Below are positions 8,507 to 18,448 of a DNA stretch of 64,000 nucleotides, in pieces (position 1 is the stretch's first letter; every line of letters begins with the position of its first letter). The translations under genes were made by a program, and so were the position numbers. Source of the stretch: Brucella haematophila (GTDB lineage: Bacteria > Pseudomonadota > Alphaproteobacteria > Rhizobiales > Rhizobiaceae). Where the stretch lies: NCBI RefSeq assembly GCF_005938105.1, contig NZ_VCPE01000010.1:164600-228599 (forward strand), given 5' to 3'. The notes below the pieces were generated by a model that was not told the DNA's origin, did no database searches, and saw only the letters and a list, made by a program, of their open reading frames with translations.

Positions 8507-9985
8507 ATGGTTCAGTCTGTGAGAAACAGAATATGTTTTCTTCTCAATGGCGAGCGGGTTGAACTCGACCGGGTTTCGCCAACGGAAACGCTGCTCGATT
8601 ATCTGCGTCTGGCCTGCAAGCTGCGCGGCACCAAGGAAGGCTGCGCCGAAGGCGATTGCGGCGCTTGCACGGTGCTGGTCGGCAAGATCGTGGGCAGCGA
8701 GCTGGTTTATGAAAGCGTCAATGCCTGCATTCGCTTCGTCGGTTCGCTGGATGGTTGCCATGTGGTAACGGTCGAGCATCTGCGCGGGGCGGATGGCGGT
8801 CTGCATCCGGTGCAAAAGGCGATGATCGACTTTCACGGGTCACAGTGCGGCTTCTGTACGCCGGGCTTCGTCATGTCGCTTTACGGGCTGTGGATGCGCA
8901 ATCCCAAGCCCGCCGATCCGGCCATCGAAAAGGCGCTGCAAGGCAATCTCTGCCGCTGCACCGGCTATGAGGCGATCATTCGCGCCGCTCGCGCCATTTC
9001 CGATTACGGTAACACGACGGAAGATCCGCTGGCGGCAGAACGCGCCCATGTGCTCGAACAGTTGAAATCCATGCGCGACGGTTCGCGCGTCGAAGTGGGC
9101 GAGGGCAAGGACCGTCTGGTTGTGCCTGCCGATCTCGATGATTTCGCAGCACTGCTGGCCGATGAGCCGAAGGCGACCGTGGTGGCCGGTTCCACCGATG
9201 TGGGCCTCTGGGTCACGAAGATGATGCGCGATATTTCGCCGGTCGTCTTTATCGGCCATCTCACGGAATTGCGTTCTATTTCCGAGGACAACAACGTCGT
9301 CACCATTGGCGCGGGCGTAACCTATACGGAGGCCTTCTCCTTCCTCGCCAGGCGCATTCCGCAGCTCAGCGGTCTCATCAACCGCATCGGCGGGGAACAA
9401 GTGCGCAATATGGGCACCATCGGCGGCAATATCGCCAATGGTTCGCCGATTGGCGATACGCCACCACCGCTGATCGCACTCAATGCACGTCTGACGCTGC
9501 GCAAGGGCGATAGCCGCCGCACCATTCCGCTTGAAGATTTCTTCATCGCCTATGGCAAGCAGGACCGTCAGCCCGGCGAATTCGTCGAGGCGGTGCATGT
9601 GCCAATTCCGGCGGAAGGCAACCACTTTGCGATCTACAAGGTGTCCAAGCGTTTCGAGGAAGATATCACCGCAGCGCTGGGTGCATTCCATATGACGCTC
9701 GACGCGGCAGGCAAGGTCGCTTCCATCCGCATCGCCTATGGCGGCATGGCGGCGACGCCGAAACGCGCCTTTGCAGTTGAGGCTGCCCTGTTGGGTCAGT
9801 CATGGAGCGAAGAAACGGTGGAGGCCGCAATCGGTGCCTATGAGCAGGACTATCAGCCGCTCAGCGATATGCGCGCCACGGCGGATTATCGCCTGATGGT
9901 CTCGAAGAATTTGTTGCGCCGTTTCTATGACGAAACGCAAGGGCAAGCCGAACCCTTGCGCGCTCAGCATATCGAAGCGGTTTGA
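8507..9985 (+). CDS. xdhA: Xanthine dehydrogenase small subunit (2Fe-2S and FAD domains)
   Basis: This 492-residue XdhA subunit carries electrons from the molybdenum site to NAD+. The N-terminal plant-type ferredoxin cluster uses Cys46, Cys51, Cys54 and Cys74. The second 2Fe-2S domain has Cys114, Cys117, Cys149 and Cys151 (SQCGFCTPG...GNLCRCTGY). Residues about 190-480 form the FAD-binding domain, with VVAGSTDVGLWVTK and the MGTIGGNIANGSPIGD loop. It is one of three tightly packed xdh genes, and xdhB begins 11 bases downstream after a strong AAGGAGG site. Confidence 0.96.
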   Translation: MVQSVRNRICFLLNGERVELDRVSPTETLLDYLRLACKLRGTKEGCAEGDCGACTVLVGKIVGSELVYESVNACIRFVGSLDGCHVVTVEHLRGADGGLHPVQKAMIDFHGSQCGFCTPGFVMSLYGLWMRNPKPADPAIEKALQGNLCRCTGYEAIIRAARAISDYGNTTEDPLAAERAHVLEQLKSMRDGSRVEVGEGKDRLVVPADLDDFAALLADEPKATVVAGSTDVGLWVTKMMRDISPVVFIGHLTELRSISEDNNVVTIGAGVTYTEAFSFLARRIPQLSGLINRIGGEQVRNMGTIGGNIANGSPIGDTPPPLIALNARLTLRKGDSRRTIPLEDFFIAYGKQDRQPGEFVEAVHVPIPAEGNHFAIYKVSKRFEEDITAALGAFHMTLDAAGKVASIRIAYGGMAATPKRAFAVEAALLGQSWSEETVEAAIGAYEQDYQPLSDMRATADYRLMVSKNLLRRFYDETQGQAEPLRAQHIEAV

Positions 9986-9996
9986 AGGAGGCAGGC

Positions 9997-12354
9997 ATGA
10001 ACAAACATCCTGCAAGCACGATCAAAGCTGCCGCTATCAAAGGTGGTGTCGCCACCGATCAGAGGCATGATTCCGCGCATAAGCATGTGACGGGCGATGC
10101 GGTCTATATCGACGATATTCCGGAACCCGAAGGCACGCTGCATGTCGGTGTCGGCCTTGCGTCGGTCGCCCATGCCAGTATCAAGTCTGTCGACCTTTCC
10201 GCCGTGCGTGCAGCGCCCGGCGTTGTCGATGTGCTGACCTATAAGGACATTCCCGGCGAAAACGATGTCTCGCCGTCCGGCATGCATGACGATCCGATCT
10301 TCGCAGTGGACACGGTACAGTTCCACGGGCAGCCGATCTTTGCCGTCATTGCCCGCACCCGCGATCAGGCCCGCCGCGCCGCGCGTCTGGCCAAGGTTGA
10401 ATATGAGGAAATGCCGGGCCTGTTTTCCATTGCAGGCCTTGATGGCGCCAAGGACCGTCTCGTCTTCACGCCGCTCACGCTCAATCGCGGCGATGCCCGC
10501 AAGGCTATCGATGATGCGCCGCGCAAGGTGAAGGGCCGCATGATGGTTGGCGGTCAGGACCATTTCTATCTTGAAGGGCAGGCTTCGCTGGCTGTTCCCG
10601 GCGAGGATGAAGATGTCACCATCTATTGCTCCACACAGGGACCGAGCGAAACGCAGCATCTGGTTGCCCATGCGCTGGGCGTGCCGAGCCATTCGGTCAC
10701 GGTTGAAGTGCGCCGCATGGGCGGCGGCTTCGGCGGCAAGGAAACGCAGGCCAATCAATGGGCTGCCATTGCCGCTATCGCCGCCAAGAAGCACAAGCGC
10801 GCGGTGAAAATCCGTCTCGACCGCGACGAGGACATGACTGCCACCGGCAAGCGTCATGATTTCATGATTGATTACGAGGTCGGCTTCGACGACGAAGGCA
10901 ATATTCTGGGCGTCGACTATATGTTCGCGCTTAATGCCGGTTTCTCGGCGGATCTTTCGGGGCCGGTCGGCGATCGCGCGCTGTTCCATTGCGACAATGC
11001 CTATTTCTTCCCGGCAGTGCATGCGCAGTCCGCGCCGCTTTACACCAACACCGTGTCCAATACAGCGTTCCGCGGTTTTGGCGGTCCGCAGGGCATGGTC
11101 GGTGCGGAACGTGTCATCGAGGAAGTGGCCTTTGCGGTCGGCAAGGACCCGCTCGACATCCGCAAGCTCAATTTCTACGATGCGATGGGGACCGAAGGCG
11201 CAACGCGCAATATCACGCCCTATCACCAGAAGGTGGAAGACTGCATCATCCAGCGCATCGTCGCGGAACTGGAAGAGAGCGCCGATTACGCCGCGCGGCG
11301 TGAGGCAATCCGCGCATTCAACGCCAAAAGCCGCACTGTGAAGCGCGGCATGGCGTTGACGCCGGTGAAATTCGGCATTTCCTTCACCAAGACCGAGTCC
11401 AATCAGGCTGGTGCGCTGGTGCATGTCTATAATGACGGCTCGGTGCATATGAACCACGGCGGCACTGAAATGGGGCAGGGGCTCCATCTGAAAGTGGCGC
11501 AGGTCGTGGCGGAAGAATTCCAGATCGATCTCGACCGGGTGAAGATCACCGCGACCACCACTGCCAAGGTGCCGAACACTGCGCCAACGGCGGCATCGTC
11601 CGGCGCTGATCTCAACGGCATGGCGGCGCAGGATGCCGCGCGTCAGATCAAGAAGCGGCTGATCCGTTTTGCTGCCGAGCAGCATCAGGTGCCCGAAGAT
11701 CAGGTTGTCTTCCTGCCCAACCGCATCCGCGTCGGCAATCAGGAAATCAGCTTCAACGAACTGGTGAAACAGGCCTATATCGGCCGCGTACAGCTTTCCG
11801 CTGCCGGGCATTACAAGACGCCGAAAATCCACTGGGATCGTGCCAAGGGCAAAGGCCATGCCTTCTATTACTACGCTTATGGCGCGGCCTGTTCGGAAGT
11901 CTCGGTCGATACGCTGACCGGCGAATATGTGGTGGAACGCACCGATATCCTCCACGATACCGGACGGTCGCTCAACCGTGTCATCGATATCGGCCAGATC
12001 GAAGGCGGCTTTGTGCAGGGCATGGGCTGGCTCACCACAGAAGAACTGGTCTGGGACAATAAGGGGCGGCTGCGCACCCATGCGCCGTCCACCTACAAGA
12101 TCCCGCTGGCATCCGACCGGCCCAAGATTTTCAATGTGGCGCTGACCGACTGGTCGGAAGCCTATGAGCCGACCATTCATCGCTCAAAGGCGGTGGGCGA
12201 GCCGCCGCTGCCGCACGGCATGTCGGTGCTTTATGCACTGTCGGATGCGGTGGCGAGCGTTGCCGATCACAAGATCAGCCCGCGTCTCGATGCGCCAGCC
12301 ACACCTGAGCGTGTGCTGATGGCTATCGAGCGGCTGCGCGGGCAAAAGGGGTAG
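9997..12354 (+). CDS. xdhB: Xanthine dehydrogenase molybdopterin-binding subunit
   Basis: This 785-residue catalytic subunit oxidises hypoxanthine or xanthine to urate. Molybdopterin-binding and active-site motifs are visible: RRMGGGFGGKETQ near residue 240, FRGFGGPQG near 357, EMGQGLHLKVAQ near 490, and AVGEPPLPHG near 733, which carries the catalytic glutamate. ATG 9997 lies 6 bases after AAGGAGG, which fixes the start. Its stop is followed 4 bases later by the xdhC start. Confidence 0.96.
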   Translation: MNKHPASTIKAAAIKGGVATDQRHDSAHKHVTGDAVYIDDIPEPEGTLHVGVGLASVAHASIKSVDLSAVRAAPGVVDVLTYKDIPGENDVSPSGMHDDPIFAVDTVQFHGQPIFAVIARTRDQARRAARLAKVEYEEMPGLFSIAGLDGAKDRLVFTPLTLNRGDARKAIDDAPRKVKGRMMVGGQDHFYLEGQASLAVPGEDEDVTIYCSTQGPSETQHLVAHALGVPSHSVTVEVRRMGGGFGGKETQANQWAAIAAIAAKKHKRAVKIRLDRDEDMTATGKRHDFMIDYEVGFDDEGNILGVDYMFALNAGFSADLSGPVGDRALFHCDNAYFFPAVHAQSAPLYTNTVSNTAFRGFGGPQGMVGAERVIEEVAFAVGKDPLDIRKLNFYDAMGTEGATRNITPYHQKVEDCIIQRIVAELEESADYAARREAIRAFNAKSRTVKRGMALTPVKFGISFTKTESNQAGALVHVYNDGSVHMNHGGTEMGQGLHLKVAQVVAEEFQIDLDRVKITATTTAKVPNTAPTAASSGADLNGMAAQDAARQIKKRLIRFAAEQHQVPEDQVVFLPNRIRVGNQEISFNELVKQAYIGRVQLSAAGHYKTPKIHWDRAKGKGHAFYYYAYGAACSEVSVDTLTGEYVVERTDILHDTGRSLNRVIDIGQIEGGFVQGMGWLTTEELVWDNKGRLRTHAPSTYKIPLASDRPKIFNVALTDWSEAYEPTIHRSKAVGEPPLPHGMSVLYALSDAVASVADHKISPRLDAPATPERVLMAIERLRGQKG

Positions 12355-12358
12355 CACC

Positions 12359-13213
12359 ATGAGCAGCGGCACGCTGGGCAGGCGGGACGATATCCGGGCG
12401 TTCCTGAACCGTCGCCACGACAGCGTGCTGGTGGAGGTCACGGATGTGAAGGGCTCTGCGCCCCGCGATGCCGGGGCCTGGATGCTCGTCGCCCGCGACA
12501 TGATCTTCCGCACCATCGGTGGTGGACAGCTCGAATATATGGCCATCGACCATGCCCGGAAAATACTTGCTGGCGGTCGCGATTCACCGATGGACGTGCC
12601 TTTAGGGCCGGAGATCGGCCAATGCTGCGGTGGGCATGTGGCCTTGAATTTCAGACGCGTCAATCGCGGCCTTGCGGATGAACTGGTCAGCAAGGTCGAT
12701 GCGGAAATCGCCACCCGTCCACATGTCTATGTCTTTGGCGCAGGCCATGTCGGCGATGCGCTGGCCTATGCGCTGTCGCTGACGCCGGTACGGGTGGTGC
12801 TGGTGGATACGCGCGAGGCGGAGCTGATGGCTGTCGACGCGCCGGGTGTCGAAACCTGCCTCGCGGCGATGCCGGAACAGGTGGTGCGCTCCGCACCGCC
12901 GGGCAGTGCGTTCATCATCCTCACGCATGATCACGCGCTTGATTTTCTGATCGCCGCCGAGGCGCTGCAACGCCGCGATGCGATCTATGTCGGCATGATC
13001 GGCTCGAAGACCAAGAAGGCGACTTTCAAAAATTGGTTGAAACGCGAGTTCGGCAGCGATGATCTGTTTGAAGATCTGATCTGCCCGGTCGGCGGTGCTG
13101 TCGTGAAGGACAAACGCCCCGAAGTCATCGCAGCGCTTGCGGCGGCCGAAGTGCTGACCGCCGCATTATGCTCTGTTCGTGTTTTAGAATCTCAAGCATC
13201 AGATGCACGTTAG
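12359..13213 (+). CDS. xdhC: Xanthine dehydrogenase accessory protein XdhC
   Basis: This 284-residue cytoplasmic chaperone binds molybdenum cofactor and promotes its sulfuration and insertion into XdhB. The N-terminal XdhC/CoxI segment contains VEVTDVKGSAPRDAGAWM and the GGGQLEY loop, and GPEIGQCCGGHV lies near residue 83. The C-terminal Rossmann-like part begins with VYVFGAGHVGDALA near 123. It is the last gene of the uraH-xdhABC operon. The next gene is convergent and ends only 8 bases from the xdhC stop. Confidence 0.93.
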   Translation: MSSGTLGRRDDIRAFLNRRHDSVLVEVTDVKGSAPRDAGAWMLVARDMIFRTIGGGQLEYMAIDHARKILAGGRDSPMDVPLGPEIGQCCGGHVALNFRRVNRGLADELVSKVDAEIATRPHVYVFGAGHVGDALAYALSLTPVRVVLVDTREAELMAVDAPGVETCLAAMPEQVVRSAPPGSAFIILTHDHALDFLIAAEALQRRDAIYVGMIGSKTKKATFKNWLKREFGSDDLFEDLICPVGGAVVKDKRPEVIAALAAAEVLTAALCSVRVLESQASDAR

Positions 13214-13220
13214 CATTTGC

Positions 13221-14687
13221 TTAATGGCTCGTTGCAGTTGGTCGCACTTGTCGTAAGACACGCATCGAATACGGCCTGGAAAAATCTATGTTAATACCGT
13301 TATGGGCCTCTACCCGCTTTAGATCCCAATTTTGTACAAACCCTGAAAAATCAGCAATCCGATTATATGAGAGATTATCCCAATCCGATAGCCTCACCAT
13401 AGTTTCAGGCGCTGCCTGCACCTGTACTTCATGCCCATATATCCAAGACGGCAACGAGTAAGGATAGTCCTGTTCTATCGTTCGGCAATATTGCGCCGAG
13501 GATGTCAGGCTGATAATGCAGCTGACGGGAATTGTATTAGACAAAACTTGCATCGAATGCGGTCTCGAGAAATCGAGAACTTGGCCGTTATTTGCTTCTA
13601 CACTCTTAAGTTCATCGTTTAAGACAGTTCCGTGAAATTCCGCCAAACGGTTGTATGCGAGGTTCTCATAATCTGACAACATCACAGTAGTGTCCGGTCC
13701 GGCATCCACGTAAATCTCCTGTCCATAAAAATCCGGTGGTAATTCGCTTATCTTTTCTCCGATCGGCAAACAGTACTTCAAATCTGTATTCAAAGTTACG
13801 ATGCAGCCCTGTGGCTTCTCATTGGATAAAAAGCGAGCGTTCGGGTAAATTGACTTAATCCAATCCACGTATTTGGAAACACGCGCACCGGTAGAATTTT
13901 TTGATCCACCGCCGTTGGTGGTTGCAATGATGACCGGGTGGTTTCCACGAATTTGCCACCAAGCTGACCCACTATCTCCAGCTGCTACTCGTGCCCAAGA
14001 CGCTGAGGGCCCGTCTGGCTGGTATGATGCGCCAATCCCGTACTCTAGCTCAAAAATACTATCAATCCGACTGCGTGCATACAGTCGTCTTTCGCCTTTC
14101 TCCGGCCAGTAACCACTGCTTTGATTCAAGCCAACGCCCCATGTACCATAGCCAGCAAAGATGACATCGCGTCCTTCTTCGTCCAGCGCATCGTTCAAAA
14201 TTGGCCGTTCAATCGGCTGACCAGCGGCATCTACTATAGGATTTTTTGAAGGTAGCTTCAGGATAGCGATATCCGTTGATGCGCCACCCATGCCGGTTGG
14301 CACATTGACGCGTTGCGGCGGCACGTATGCTCGACCTTCGCCCGACGCAATAATGGTTCCATCCCACGCCCAAAAAAGACCTTCGTAGGGCGTGTCGGTT
14401 CCCTGATACCCGGAGCAATGGGCTGCAGTGAGGATATAACTCCAACCGGCCTCATCGCCCAACCAGGTTGCAGTGCATTCGCCAATGTTACCAACAGCAA
14501 GCCAAGGGGTTTCGTAACTAAACTCGCGTAGCTTATCATTGTGAGTTTTGAGACCGTCTTCTATATCGGCTGTATCTCCGCCATAGTATTTGAAAGTCGC
14601 TTCGTCAATAACCAAAGAATAAGCATTTGAGCATAAAAATAATAGAAGAGATGCAATCAAACCGGCGCATAATGAGCCTTTTTTCAT
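13221..14687 (-). CDS. Secreted trypsin-like serine protease with two C-terminal repeats
   Basis: This 488-residue exported S1-family protease has a signal peptide (LIASLLLFLCSNAYS, cleavage near residue 24). The triad is visible as His90 (LTAAHC), Asp139 (STDIAILKLP) and Ser239 (AAGDSGSAWW). Two homologous C-terminal modules, residues about 295-382 and 390-478, each start with a Cys-Ile segment. Each carries LSD(Y/W)(E/D)NL(A/S)YNR and ends DFSRP(H/Y)SM(Q/R)VL. Their spacing suggests beta-gamma-crystallin-like Greek keys, though this is inference. The gene is clearly AT-richer than the xdh and puuD genes around it, and it splits the purine cluster, which suggests acquisition by transfer. The target is unknown. 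Confidence 0.88.
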   Translation of the reverse strand: MKKGSLCAGLIASLLLFLCSNAYSLVIDEATFKYYGGDTADIEDGLKTHNDKLREFSYETPWLAVGNIGECTATWLGDEAGWSYILTAAHCSGYQGTDTPYEGLFWAWDGTIIASGEGRAYVPPQRVNVPTGMGGASTDIAILKLPSKNPIVDAAGQPIERPILNDALDEEGRDVIFAGYGTWGVGLNQSSGYWPEKGERRLYARSRIDSIFELEYGIGASYQPDGPSASWARVAAGDSGSAWWQIRGNHPVIIATTNGGGSKNSTGARVSKYVDWIKSIYPNARFLSNEKPQGCIVTLNTDLKYCLPIGEKISELPPDFYGQEIYVDAGPDTTVMLSDYENLAYNRLAEFHGTVLNDELKSVEANNGQVLDFSRPHSMQVLSNTIPVSCIISLTSSAQYCRTIEQDYPYSLPSWIYGHEVQVQAAPETMVRLSDWDNLSYNRIADFSGFVQNWDLKRVEAHNGINIDFSRPYSMRVLRQVRPTATSH

Positions 14688-14842
14688 TTTTTCCTCAAAA
14701 AAATATTTTAAATTTTTCTAGAATAGGTTACCGTTGATTTAATATTTAGAATTATCCTTTAAAAAAATTCAGAGTAGATATAGCGGTAATTTGTATTTAT
14801 TGGTAGCTGGAATGTTTACTCACTTGTAAGCCTGTTGATTAC

Positions 14843-15757
14843 TCAGGCCAGCGCTTCCCGTATCAGCCGCTGGCAGCGCTCCGTCATGAAATCGATGATC
14901 AGACGCACCTTCGGGTCCTGAAAACGCTTGTGCGGATAGATCGCCGCAAGCTGGATCGGTGCCGGCGGCGTGCTTTCGAGAAGCGGTATCAGCCGACCGT
15001 CGCGGAGATATTCCTTCACCTCGAACAGCGGCTTGTTGATGATGCCGCGCCCGCCCAGCGCCCATTGCGTCAATACGTCGCCATCATCGGAATCATAAGG
15101 CCCGGTTACTTCGAATTTGCGAAGACCTTCCGATGTTTGAAGCGACCAGTAATATTCCTTCGACCCCGGAAAACGCAGCAGCAAACAGTCATGCGTGTCG
15201 CCCAGAAGCTCTTCCGGCGATTGCGGAACTCCATGTTTTTCAAGATATTGCGGCGCAGCGCAGATTACGCGCTCACAATTCAGGATGCCGCGCATGCGCA
15301 AGTTGGAGTTTTCCAGAACCCCGAGTTTGAAGGCGACATCCACGCTTTCGCTCATAATGTCGATCTCGTGGTCAGATAGTCGCAGGCGCACTTCGATGTC
15401 CGGATATTTGTCGTGAAACTCCGGAATGCCCGATGCGATGAGCCTGCGGCCAAGCCCCAAAGGCGCGGTAATGCGAATCGATCCCTTGGGATTTTTCGCA
15501 AGTTCCGCGACGGCTGCTTCCGCCTCATCTACCGCTTCAAGGATTTTCAACGCGCCGTCATAGAATATGCGGCCATGCTCGGTCGGGGTCAGCTTGCGCG
15601 TGGTACGGTTGAAGAGCCGGACGCCAAGATGCTTCTCCAACTCCTTGATTCGATTGCTCGCAACCGCCGGAGAGGCGCGCTGGTCGCGCCCGGCGGCAGA
15701 AAGATTTCCCAATTCGACAACGCGCACGAAAACGCGCAGATTATCAAGATAAGACAT
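14843..15757 (-). CDS. LysR family transcriptional regulator
   Basis: This 304-residue regulator has an N-terminal winged helix-turn-helix (YLDNLRVFVRVVELGNLSAAGR...RLFNRTTRKLTPTEHG) and a LysR substrate-binding domain from about residue 90. ATG 15757 is chosen because GGAGGGG lies just upstream and because LysR proteins begin within a few residues of the HTH. The longer frame adds 62 residues of no family likeness. It is divergent from puuD across 124 bases, so control of puuD-guaD in response to a purine-derived ligand is likely but inferred. The close resemblance to the CrgA-like branch (RASPAVASNRIKELE) says little about ligand. Confidence 0.88.
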   Translation of the reverse strand: MSYLDNLRVFVRVVELGNLSAAGRDQRASPAVASNRIKELEKHLGVRLFNRTTRKLTPTEHGRIFYDGALKILEAVDEAEAAVAELAKNPKGSIRITAPLGLGRRLIASGIPEFHDKYPDIEVRLRLSDHEIDIMSESVDVAFKLGVLENSNLRMRGILNCERVICAAPQYLEKHGVPQSPEELLGDTHDCLLLRFPGSKEYYWSLQTSEGLRKFEVTGPYDSDDGDVLTQWALGGRGIINKPLFEVKEYLRDGRLIPLLESTPPAPIQLAAIYPHKRFQDPKVRLIIDFMTERCQRLIREALA

Positions 15758-15850
15758 GCGTCCCCTCCACGATTGTCTAGTTTTTTTTGAAAGTGATGGT
15801 CGTGTTGTGACGTTCCCTCGGACGCAAAGCTTTGGCACATAATAGGATAA

Positions 15851-15873
15851 CGAACAATGGGGCGAACAATGGG
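15851..15873 (+). promoter_or_regulatory. Direct repeat in the puuD leader
   Basis: Two perfect copies of CGAACAATGGG stand 12 bases apart, immediately before the puuD ribosome site (GGGAG at 15871). They could be a regulator contact or simply a local duplication. No LysR-type inverted T-N11-A site was securely placed in this spacer. Confidence 0.3.
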
Positions 15874-15881
15874 AGTGCCTG

Positions 15882-17117
15882 ATGTATGATTTTGCCGTAG
15901 CCTGGGACTGGCTGGGCTTCGCAGCGCGGTGGCTGCATGTCATTACCGCGATTGCGTGGATCGGCTCGTCTTTCTACTTCATCGCGCTTGATCTCGGTCT
16001 GCGCCAGCGTCCCGGCTTGCCGGTTGGCGCTCATGGCGAGGAATGGCAGGTCCATGGCGGCGGCTTCTATCACATCCAGAAATATCTGGTTGCGCCAGCC
16101 GAGATGCCGGAACATCTCACCTGGTTCAAATGGGAATCCTACGCCACCTGGCTGTCGGGCTTCACGCTGCTTTGCATCGTCTATTACACGGGCGCCGATC
16201 TTTACCTGATCGATCCGAATGTGCTCGATGTGTCTGTTCCGGTCGCCATTGCAATTTCCATCGGCTCGCTGGCGTTTGGCTGGGTCGCCTATAACACCAT
16301 CTGCAAGCTGATGCTGGGCAAGAGCGATACGCTTTTGATGGTCATGCTCTATGTCGTGCTGGTGTTCGTGGCCTGGGGCTATACGCATCTGTTCACGAGC
16401 CGCGCAGCCTTCCTGCATCTGGGCGCTTTCACGGCGACGATCATGTCGGCCAACGTGTTCATGATCATCATCCCGAACCAGAAAATCGTGGTGGCCGATC
16501 TCATCGCCGGCCGCAAGCCCGATCCGAAATACGGCAAGATCGCCAAGCAGCGCTCGACGCATAACAACTATCTGACGCTGCCGGTTCTGTTCCTGATGCT
16601 GTCGAACCACAATCCGCTGGCTTTCGGCACGCAGTATAACTGGATCATCGCATCGCTGGTGTTCCTGATGGGCGTGACCATCCGCCATTGGTTCAACACC
16701 CAGCATGCCCGCAAGGGCAAGTCGACCTGGACCTGGCTGGTGACGGTCATCCTGTTCATCATCATCATGTGGCTTTCCACGGCCCCGAAGATTCTGACCG
16801 GCCAACCGGAAGAACAGAAGGTTTCCGCTTTACAGCAAACTTTCATCTCGGACCCGCACTTTGGCAAAGTGCGGGATACCGTTTTGGGACGCTGCGCTAT
16901 GTGTCACGCGGCGCAGCCCGGCTGGGAAGGCATGATCACGCCGCCAAAAGGCGTGACGCTTGAAACGGACCGGGAAATCGCCGCCCATGCGCGCGAAATC
17001 TATTTGCAGGCCGGTCGCTCCCATGCCATGCCGCCCGCCAATGTCACCGGGGTAACGGATCAGGAGCGCCAGCTTCTCGCCTCCTGGTATGAATCCGCTA
17101 CTGCTGGAGCAAAGTAA
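15882..17117 (+). CDS. puuD: Membrane-bound urate hydroxylase PuuD with cytochrome c tail
   Basis: This 411-residue protein is the PuuD class of uricase. It oxidises urate to 5-hydroxyisourate and feeds electrons to the respiratory chain instead of making peroxide. Eight or so membrane segments fill residues 10-310. The TAIAWIGSSFYFIALD helix and the HGGGFYHIQKY loop are characteristic. A C-terminal cytochrome c domain has a heme-binding CAMCH near residue 338 and a later Met in SHAMPPANVT. It replaces a soluble uricase, none of which is seen in the window. guaD starts 2 bases after its stop, so the pair is co-transcribed. Confidence 0.93.
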   Translation: MYDFAVAWDWLGFAARWLHVITAIAWIGSSFYFIALDLGLRQRPGLPVGAHGEEWQVHGGGFYHIQKYLVAPAEMPEHLTWFKWESYATWLSGFTLLCIVYYTGADLYLIDPNVLDVSVPVAIAISIGSLAFGWVAYNTICKLMLGKSDTLLMVMLYVVLVFVAWGYTHLFTSRAAFLHLGAFTATIMSANVFMIIIPNQKIVVADLIAGRKPDPKYGKIAKQRSTHNNYLTLPVLFLMLSNHNPLAFGTQYNWIIASLVFLMGVTIRHWFNTQHARKGKSTWTWLVTVILFIIIMWLSTAPKILTGQPEEQKVSALQQTFISDPHFGKVRDTVLGRCAMCHAAQPGWEGMITPPKGVTLETDREIAAHAREIYLQAGRSHAMPPANVTGVTDQERQLLASWYESATAGAK

Positions 17118-17119
17118 CA

Positions 17120-18424
17120 ATGACCAGACTTCTCATCCGTGGCCGCGTGCTGACCTTTCGCGATGAGCCGCAAAGTCTCGATGACAGCGCTTCCTATCGC
17201 TATATCGAAGATGGCGCCATTTTGGTCGAAGACGGACGCATTGCGCGCCTTGGCGATTACGCCGAATTAAGCGCGGAAGCGGGCAGCGATGTGAAACTGG
17301 CCGATCATCGCCCGCATCTGATCCTGCCGGGCTTCATCGATACGCATATCCATTATCCGCAGACCCAGGTGGTCGCGTCCTATGCCGCCAATCTTCTGGA
17401 ATGGCTTAACACCTATACATTCGTGGCCGAACAGAAATTCGCCGATGAGCAGCACGCGGAATTCATCGCCGAGCGCTTTCTGGACGAACTGATCCGCCAC
17501 GGCACCACCACGGCTGTCGCTTACTGCTCGGTGCATCCGCAGAGCGTCGACGCCTATTTCCGCGCTTCGCAGCATCGCAACATGCGCATGCTGGGCGGCA
17601 AGGTGATGATGGACCGCAACGCGCCGCCCGCTTTGTGTGATACGGCGCAATCCGGTTACGACGACAGCAAGGAACTGATCGCGCGCTGGCACGGCAAGGA
17701 CCGCCTCGACTATGTGATCACGCCACGCTTCGCCATTACTTCGACCCCGGAACAGCTCGAAGCCAGTCAGGCGCTGGCCCGTGAACATCCCGAATGCTTC
17801 ATCCAGACGCATCTGTCGGAGAACCACGACGAAATCGCCTTCACCAAGTCGCTCTATCCGGATGCGCCGGATTATCTCGGCATTTACGAGCATTACGGGT
17901 TGCTGGGAAACAAGACGCTGCTTGGCCATTCCATCCATCTGGAAGAACGCGAAGTGGGCGTGATGTCGGAAACCGGCTCGGTGGCCGTGTTCTGCCCGAC
18001 CTCGAACCTGTTTCTCGGTTCCGGCCTGTTCGACCGTGATCGCCTGAAGGCGTCGGGCGTGCGCATGGCTGTGGCGACCGATGTCGGCGGCGGCACAAGC
18101 TTCTCCATGTTGCGTACCATGGACGAGGGTTACAAGATTTTGCAGTTGCGCGAACAGCGTCTGAACCCGTTCCAGTCCTTCTACATGATGACGCTTGGCA
18201 ATGCTCGGGCGCTGTCGATGGAAGACAAGATCGGCACGCTGGACGAAGGCACGGAAGCCGATATCGTGGTGCTGGACTCAGCCGCCACATCGCCGATGCG
18301 TCTGCGCATGGCAGCAGGGGCTACGCTGGAACAGGAGCTGTTCCTGCTGCAAACGGTCGGTGATGACCGCGCGATTGTTGAAACCTATGTGGCGGGTAGG
18401 CCGCTCAAGGCGGAACTTGCCTAG
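17120..18424 (+). CDS. guaD: Guanine deaminase
   Basis: This 434-residue zinc amidohydrolase converts guanine to xanthine and so supplies XdhAB. The metal-binding PGFIDTHIHYPQ motif (His76, His78), FIQTHLSENHDEI near residue 230, LLGHSIHL near 270, and the AVATDVGGGTSFSM motif near 315 are typical of GuaD. Length matches the bacterial family. It is in an operon with puuD. Downstream there is no hairpin, but an intergenic palindromic repeat and then the convergent IclR gene. Confidence 0.95.
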   Translation: MTRLLIRGRVLTFRDEPQSLDDSASYRYIEDGAILVEDGRIARLGDYAELSAEAGSDVKLADHRPHLILPGFIDTHIHYPQTQVVASYAANLLEWLNTYTFVAEQKFADEQHAEFIAERFLDELIRHGTTTAVAYCSVHPQSVDAYFRASQHRNMRMLGGKVMMDRNAPPALCDTAQSGYDDSKELIARWHGKDRLDYVITPRFAITSTPEQLEASQALAREHPECFIQTHLSENHDEIAFTKSLYPDAPDYLGIYEHYGLLGNKTLLGHSIHLEEREVGVMSETGSVAVFCPTSNLFLGSGLFDRDRLKASGVRMAVATDVGGGTSFSMLRTMDEGYKILQLREQRLNPFQSFYMMTLGNARALSMEDKIGTLDEGTEADIVVLDSAATSPMRLRMAAGATLEQELFLLQTVGDDRAIVETYVAGRPLKAELA

Positions 18425-18448
18425 GATTTGCTGATATTCCGGCTCTGA

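Noticed and set aside
9964-12180. 738-codon open frame on the minus strand opposite xdhB
   Set aside because: It is an antisense shadow of a high-GC gene. The plus frame encodes an unmistakable XdhB with intact motifs and a ribosome site, and the minus frame has no family likeness.
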